A stretch of DNA of 11,287 nucleotides from Eimeria necatrix (Eukaryota > Apicomplexa > Conoidasida > Eucoccidiorida > Eimeriidae), in contig NW_013654832.1 in the NCBI RefSeq assembly GCF_000499385.1, positions 1,807 through 13,093 of the forward strand, given 5' to 3'. A program made the position numbers and the translations under genes. How positions within the stretch are numbered: the first letter of the stretch is position 1; each line of letters opens with the position of its first letter. The notes below the pieces were generated by a model. That model was not told where the DNA came from. It saw only the letters and a list, made by a program, of their open reading frames with translations, and ran no database searches. Of the stretch, positions 9,264 through 11,287 are shown piece after piece.

Positions 9264-9339
9264 AGTACTGTATGCAGCAACTCAACACGTAGTACAGAGA
9301 CTGTGATTTAATGCAGTGAGCCCTGAGTAAGCCGAGCAA
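9264..9339 (-). repeat. Right arm of long imperfect inverted repeat
   Basis: This 76-bp arm is the reverse-complement partner of 8983-9059, separated from it by a 204-bp spacer (9060-9263). A transcript across both arms could fold into a long interrupted hairpin. I see no target-site duplication, transposase, or short perfect terminal repeat, so classification as a MITE or foldback element is unproven; a simple inverted duplication explains it equally well. Confidence 0.93.
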
Positions 9340-9502
9340 TGTCCAGGTCCTGTACGACTGGATGCGATTGTGCATAAGCAGTCGAAAACGTATCTGCACA
9401 CTTGAATTGGATTCGACCTTCGAGCTTTATTTGAAAGCGTGCCTTGCGCATTCTGCTTTAGGGAGCAGGAGCTGAAGTGCTGAGTCTGCATTGAACATTA
9501 AC

Positions 9503-9533
9503 GTGCCTAGCTGCTTTTGTTGCAGCTAAGCAC
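9503..9533. repeat. 12-bp hairpin with 7-nt loop
   Basis: GTGCCTAGCTGC (9503-9514) pairs with GCAGCTAAGCAC (9522-9533), with one C/A mismatch and the loop TTTTGTT. It would be a stable stem in DNA or RNA. The stem is too short for a typical pre-miRNA, no T-run follows to make it a Pol III or intrinsic terminator, and about half such a hairpin is expected by chance in a window this size. Confidence 0.55.
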
Positions 9534-10184
9534 ATTACTGTCCAATGCTTCACACTGATCCTACAGGAAGACAGCAGTTGAAGCGACAAAGGCACAGCTT
9601 TGAGAGACCAATGGTAAGTGGAGGGTGGCTCTATCTTGCTCGGCGCTTTAGCAGCGCATCTGAATTAACTGCACCACATCGCATACACCGCTGCGTATCC
9701 ATGTAGGTCGGCGGCGGATATACTAAACATAACTGTGGAAGCTCGCAGACGCAAGTACGTGACGCTCCAACTAGTAGTGCCCTTCCAAAGCCATGAAACA
9801 CTATGCTACGGCACGGGGCAGTCGAGGGCGCTGCAGCACATGCGGAAAACGCACTCCCTGATCGCGCGTCTTCCCCTTTTAGAACGTTCAGCCAAGGAAT
9901 GCTCCGCATGGATTCACAAAGTATGAAAGGACGTGGCTGTATTCGCTGTGGGCTAGCTCACGGGTATATCAAAAGCCTGCCATTTACCATTGTGATGACT
10001 TAGGAGTCCATTAATAAGACGGACTTTTGTCCGGACTGCAACGCAACTATATTTCGCTTAGTGCCTCATTGATTTGTCTGAAACCGTTGCTGCTGCACAC
10101 TCAAAGATATCTCTGCACATCCATGCCAGCGTGTATTGCCACTACTCGGCATAATTCTACGACGGTGAAGTAGAAAAAGCAGTA
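9534..10184. other. Gene-free stretch
   Basis: I see nothing supportable as a gene. Short frames on both strands overlap at 9631-10003 (up to 92 codons) in a locally more GC-rich patch, which lengthens random frames by reducing stops. A donor-like GTAAGT occurs at 9614-9619, with no matching exon recognised. Confidence 0.5.
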
Positions 10185-10616
10185 TCATACTCCCACAAAA
10201 TACTGTCGCACAACAGAGCACCTGACGCAGGTATGCATATCAATCTCGCCAAAGACGTTGCAGCGCTTCTGGCTAGTCTGAGGCTCCAGATTTCCTCCGG
10301 ACAGGCAGTAGCTACGCAGCCGACGATTTGCGAAGAAATCATTTTTCATACGCTCCACGCCGTTCGGCATGGGTAGCAAGCAGCGTAGAGACCACCACAT
10401 CACGGTTTAAGTCGCCCTATGCAAATACGAGAGTCAGCTACCACCAGCAAATAAACATCTTCGCATGCGGAGGCAAGACAGGAGTTTGGTGAAATGAGCT
10501 GGCATTCCATTTTTGGATCCAAAATATCCATTCCTGCCCTGCTTACTGCCCCGCACACGCACCTTGTCTAAGACGACGCGATTGCAACGTGGAAGATCCT
10601 CGCCTTCCAATTTCAT
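10185..10616 (-). pseudogene. Minus-strand frame interrupted by two stops, unrecognised
   Basis: Reading leftwards from an ATG at 10614-10616 (upstream context AATCAA), a 60-residue basic ORF ends at TGA 10434-10436. The same frame then meets TAA at 10407-10409 and is open again to a stop ending at 10185. Only those two stops occur in about 143 codons before the end, where random sequence of this composition would have roughly six. This could be a small basic protein followed by untranslated sequence, a decayed exon, or chance in a GC-richer patch. The first ORF is rich in Lys, Arg and Gly with no motif I recognise. Confidence 0.14.
10511..10524. repeat. TTTTGGATCCAAAA palindrome
   Basis: A perfect 14-bp palindrome. 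About 0.7 are expected per window of this length by chance. It lies inside the minus-strand ORF at 10434-10616, and no function is evident. Confidence 0.8.
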
Positions 10617-10923
10617 TTGATTACACTATGTTTCTCTGATCATAAGTCTGCTCTCGAGAAGAATTTATGCAATATTTCACTTAAGCATATTGGCACTAAT
10701 GACGCTCTCACGGCTTGAGCCCGGGTCGCTTGCAGAATACAAATCATAATCCTTCAAAAAACACTCCTTCGCTCCAAGACGTCAGACCTAAAATTTTCAC
10801 TTCGCTCATTTCCTCAGCACGGCTGACAAACATTTTTCAGCACCTCCGCCTTGTGTAGAACAACTGCAGCGTGCCACAAGGCACAAGTGCGCACCAATGA
10901 CCCACCTTCTGGCAAATCCCTAG
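10617..10923. other. Gene-free stretch
   Basis: I see no ORF, RNA gene or repeat of note in this interval. The last bases (AATCCCTAG, ending at 10923) resemble a weak splice acceptor for the open stretch that follows. Confidence 0.5.
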
Positions 10924-11223
10924 ACTATTCGGAAACAGCCCTGCAGCAGCGAAACATTCACATTTTGCCTTCACATTCTGCCATTCGGTATAACCGCGCG
11001 TGACAGGGCCTGGTGCAGCTTTGTGCAGAAGCCTGCCAAAAGACGTCGCAGCGCAGCGTCTACTTTGGGCTGGACAAACTCGCATATGCCGACCTTGCAG
11101 ACAGCAGCTAGCTTACGGAAATGCTTAAACGAGACCCTTGCAATGCGCACCACGCAATTTGCTCTGGTAGTAGGCCCTCCAACAGCAATACGGTTTGGCA
11201 TCGAACGCGGCTTTCAGCTATGA
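10924..11223 (+). CDS. Candidate 3'-terminal exon, unknown product
   Basis: The frame is open for 99 codons from 10924 to TGA at 11221-11223. The codon just before it is TAG (10921-10923), and that TAG also forms the end of an acceptor-like CAAATCCCTAG, so an exon could begin exactly at 10924. No in-frame ATG occurs until near the middle (11068). The C-terminal half (TTQFALVVGPPTAIRFGIER) is the most protein-like part; a Lys/Arg cluster (KPAKRRR) lies in the centre. Minus-strand frames are also open across 10837-11201, reflecting local GC richness and reducing confidence. No family is recognised. Confidence 0.17.
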   Translation, partial: TIRKQPCSSETFTFCLHILPFGITARDRAWCSFVQKPAKRRRSAASTLGWTNSHMPTLQTAASLRKCLNETLAMRTTQFALVVGPPTAIRFGIERGFQL

Positions 11224-11287
11224 GCAATTTTGTGAGTTAGGGTCAATAGAATTGCACAAGTGCCTGACGCCAAACTGATAATGCGAT

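Noticed and set aside
9631..10003. Cluster of short ORFs on both strands
   Set aside because: Local GC richness lowers stop frequency on all frames; no frame stands out by composition or signals.
10837..11201. Minus-strand ORFs overlapping the 10924-11223 open stretch
   Set aside because: Cys/Arg-heavy composition typical of antisense shadows; the plus-strand frame has the better acceptor-like boundary and composition.
1..11287. Mitochondrial DNA insertions, snRNA, 5S or other standard RNA genes expected in coccidian genomes
   Set aside because: Reading both strands I found no stretch I could match to the conserved cores of these genes; a nucleotide search against apicomplexan mitochondrial and RNA sequences would be decisive.

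Overview
The window looks like an ordinary stretch of eukaryotic nuclear DNA with no gene I can recognise. In 11.3 kb the longest uninterrupted reading frame is about 120 codons. No ORF carries a ribosome-binding site, none lie in tight same-strand runs, and I see no tRNA, rRNA, CRISPR or transposase signature, so a bacterial, archaeal or phage origin is very unlikely. GC in sampled rows is roughly 45-48%, CpG is not obviously depleted, and simple-sequence repeats are almost absent. GCATGC occurs eight times against about 2.8 expected at random, twice as TGCATGCA, a motif known to be over-represented upstream of coccidian genes. Together this fits an intergenic or intron-rich part of a coccidian apicomplexan genome (Toxoplasma, Hammondia, Sarcocystis type). 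That assignment is an inference of low to moderate confidence; no diagnostic gene supports it.

Layout. 1-36 is an A11 tract followed by a C18 tract, quite possibly a sequence-end artefact. 37-1487 holds two adjacent small palindromes and otherwise nothing. 1488-1742 (+) is an anonymous 84-codon open stretch. 1743-3466 is empty. 3467-4007 (+) holds two overlapping open frames that could be one frameshifted relic or spliced segments. 4008-6888 has only two short tandem duplications and a palindrome. 6889-7417 (+) is again two overlapping open frames. 7737-8159 (+) is the best exon candidate: a protein-like ORF, a possible short intron and a 59-nt segment ending at a strong donor, GTAAGTAT. It is followed by a convergent minus-strand ORF at 8272-8466. 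8733-9086 (+) is an open frame running into the left arm of an inverted repeat (8983-9059 and 9264-9339, about 86% identical, 204-bp spacer), the clearest structure in the window. A near-perfect 12-bp hairpin lies at 9503-9533. 10185-10616 (-) is one frame interrupted by two stops, and 10924-11223 (+) is an open stretch preceded by an acceptor-like site.

The candidate exons cannot be assembled into a pathway or operon. Each is listed at low confidence, with what can be seen. I do not find strong evidence of a new biological system. The items most worth following are the inverted repeat with its structured spacer and the exon candidate at 7.7-8.2 kb.
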